Source of the DNA: Oceanobacillus timonensis
GTDB taxonomy: Bacteria; Bacillota; Bacilli; Bacillales; Amphibacillaceae
Direction: 5' to 3'
DNA: 64,000 bases
NCBI RefSeq assembly: GCF_900166635.1
Contig: NZ_LT800497.1
Location: 391,984 to 455,983, forward strand
Shown here: one piece after another, positions 62,715 through 64,000 of the stretch
How positions within the stretch are numbered: the first letter of the stretch is position 1
How the letters are laid out: each line of letters begins with the position of its first letter
The notes under the pieces: model-generated
Told to the model about the DNA's origin: nothing
The model's input: the letters and a program-made list of their open reading frames with translations, nothing else
Databases searched by the model: none
Program-made: the position numbers and the translations under genes

Positions 62715-64000
62715 TTAACGTCCGGAACTGCGTAACTTTAGAGCAAGCTCTGGCGGGTGCACATTGGAAAGGATGAATATGTCAGATGTTACGTCGGGAT
62801 GTGACTTAGTGAATAAAATCGTTCCTTGATAAGCCGCATTTTCTTCTGGTACCGCTTTGCCTTCCTGCAGCCAAATTGCATCAGCTCCAGTCAGTATATC
62901 TGTTGTCACCTCATCTGTATCTGCTGCCGGAATAACCTCATAACCCAATTTATATAGAGGTACAATGTCTTCATCCGCGATACCAATAGTAACAATCCGT
63001 TTCTTACGGACGCCTTCGCTGCGGTCAAATGGAGATTGCAACAAATTTTGTACCGCTATTTCTTCAGCAGATTGTTGATTTCCCAGTGATTTTCCTGTTG
63101 CTTTATCAATGGCTTGATCCAAGTCAGCTACTATATCATCGAATGCTTCCAGACCGACTGATAAACGGACCAATTCCTCTGGTGTTCCGCTTTTTTTCAA
63201 TTCCTCAGCTGTTAGCTGCTGGTGCGTTGTAGAAGCAGGGTTAATAATCAGTGATTTGGCATCCCCGACATTGGCAACATGAGACCAGAGCTCTACATTA
63301 TCAATTAAAGTACGGCCTGCATCACGGCCGCCTTCAATCCCAAACGTAATAACGGAACCAAAGCCGCCTTTTAAATATTTTTTAGCAAGCTGGTGGGATG
63401 GGTGTGACTCTAACCCTGGGTAGTTAATCCATTCTACTGCAGGATGTTTTTCCAGATAAGCGGCCAGTTTTTCCGCATTTTCATTATGCTGCTTGATTCG
63501 TAGATGCAATGTTTCCAATCCTTGCAGTAATAAAAAGGCGCTTTGCGGACTGAGTGCAGGGCCAATATCACGTAATAACTGAACACGCAATTTCGTAATA
63601 AAAGCGGCTGGTCCCAAATCCGCATATTTTAAGCCGTTATAGCTTTCATCCGGCTCAATAAAGTCAGGGAATTTCTCATTGTTCCAGTCAAATCTGCCGC
63701 TGTCTACAACAATACCGCCAATCGTTGTACCATGTCCGCCGATCCATTTTGTGGCAGAGTGAACGACAATATCTGCGCCCCAAGTCAGCGGTTTGGCAAC
63801 ATAAGGTGCAAATGTATTATCTATAATTAAAGGAATGCCATGATGATGCGCAATATCAGCCACTGTTTCGACATCAAAGATATATAGACTCGGATTGGTG
63901 ATGATTTCACCAAAGATAGCTTTGGTTTTATCCGTAATCGCAGCTTCAATAGCTTCTGGATCAGTACCGTCTACAAATTTCACATCGATTCCATATCGAG
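62715..64000 (-). CDS. metY: O-acetylhomoserine sulfhydrylase with extra C-terminal domain, 5'-truncated
   Basis: The gene runs off the window edge; 427 residues are present and the frame stays open to 64000 (RYGIDVKFVDG). It is a PLP enzyme of the Cys/Met metabolism family that makes homocysteine from O-acetylhomoserine and sulfide. VHSATKWIGGHGT holds the PLP lysine. SLIINPASTTHQQL and LVRLSVGLEAFDDIVADLDQAI mark the normal C-terminal end. About 120 residues then follow (encoded about 62718-63085), starting after ATGKSLGN. They include RKKRIVTIGIADEDIVPLYK and read like a small Rossmann-type domain absent from standard MetY. Confidence 0.9.
   Translation of the reverse strand, partial: RYGIDVKFVDGTDPEAIEAAITDKTKAIFGEIITNPSLYIFDVETVADIAHHHGIPLIIDNTFAPYVAKPLTWGADIVVHSATKWIGGHGTTIGGIVVDSGRFDWNNEKFPDFIEPDESYNGLKYADLGPAAFITKLRVQLLRDIGPALSPQSAFLLLQGLETLHLRIKQHNENAEKLAAYLEKHPAVEWINYPGLESHPSHQLAKKYLKGGFGSVITFGIEGGRDAGRTLIDNVELWSHVANVGDAKSLIINPASTTHQQLTAEELKKSGTPEELVRLSVGLEAFDDIVADLDQAIDKATGKSLGNQQSAEEIAVQNLLQSPFDRSEGVRKKRIVTIGIADEDIVPLYKLGYEVIPAADTDEVTTDILTGADAIWLQEGKAVPEENAAYQGTILFTKSHPDVTSDIFILSNVHPPELALKLRSSGR

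Overview
The window is a chromosomal segment of a low-GC, halotolerant or alkaliphilic Bacillaceae bacterium, most like Oceanobacillus, Virgibacillus and relatives. The evidence is the Bacillus-type AGGAGG ribosome sites with frequent TTG and GTG starts, many genes of Bacillus subtilis type (yutJ, ypvA, yhaQP, ywqA, yocH, ypuA, ypmRS, ykpA), a complete seven-gene Mrp Na+/H+ antiporter operon, and a TAXI-type TRAP transporter. No rRNA, tRNA, CRISPR array, phage gene, integrase or transposase gene was seen. Genus-level assignment is an inference from gene content.

Layout. 1-8.1 kb: the 3' end of argH, a HAD phosphatase, a type II NADH dehydrogenase, a DinG/YpvA helicase, a CoA-type Nudix hydrolase, a carbon-nitrogen hydrolase and an orphan KdpD-type Usp protein. 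8.1-15.3 kb: a 1.2 kb structured intergenic region, then mrpABCDEFG. 15.4-19.6 kb: a CYP152-like P450 that has lost its heme-binding cysteine, a luciferase-like monooxygenase, rlmN and a GNAT acetyltransferase. 20.1-28.3 kb: a membrane diguanylate cyclase, a plasmid-style actin segregation cassette (iterated centromere-like site, ParM-like actin, ParR-like adaptor), then nrdE-nrdI-nrdF behind NrdR boxes and a structured leader. 28.4-34.3 kb, all on the minus strand: a YcdC-like protein, an SH3b amidase, an FMN reductase and the yhaQP ABC exporter. 35.4-43 kb: a DoxX protein behind Rex boxes, an MFS pump with a SWIM/SNF2 helicase, then a beta-lactamase-fold protein with a regulator. 43.4-50.4 kb: a TRAP transporter operon, a MATE pump, a small membrane protein, a lysozyme-like protein, ridA and a DUF1450 protein. 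50.7-64 kb: an MFS pump with an attenuator-like leader, ypuA, yocH, a 45-residue secreted or membrane peptide, kbl-tdh (threonine to glycine), ykpA, a permuted-papain protein, ypmS-ypmR, and a truncated O-acetylhomoserine sulfhydrylase gene with an extra C-terminal domain.

How the parts work together. Ion homeostasis is a theme: Mrp exports Na+, YhaQP resembles the NatAB Na+ exporter, and a KdpD-type Usp domain (a family known to bind c-di-AMP in KdpD) is divergent from mrp. DNA maintenance is a second theme: ParMR-like genes, class Ib ribonucleotide reductase, two helicases and scattered perfect DnaA boxes. Intergenic regions carry at least six copies of a mosaic, highly palindromic repeat whose core has terminal inverted repeats.

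The observations most worth following are the chromosomal actin segregation cassette, the cysteine-less P450, the structured leaders of mrp and nrd, and the nested MITE-like repeats.
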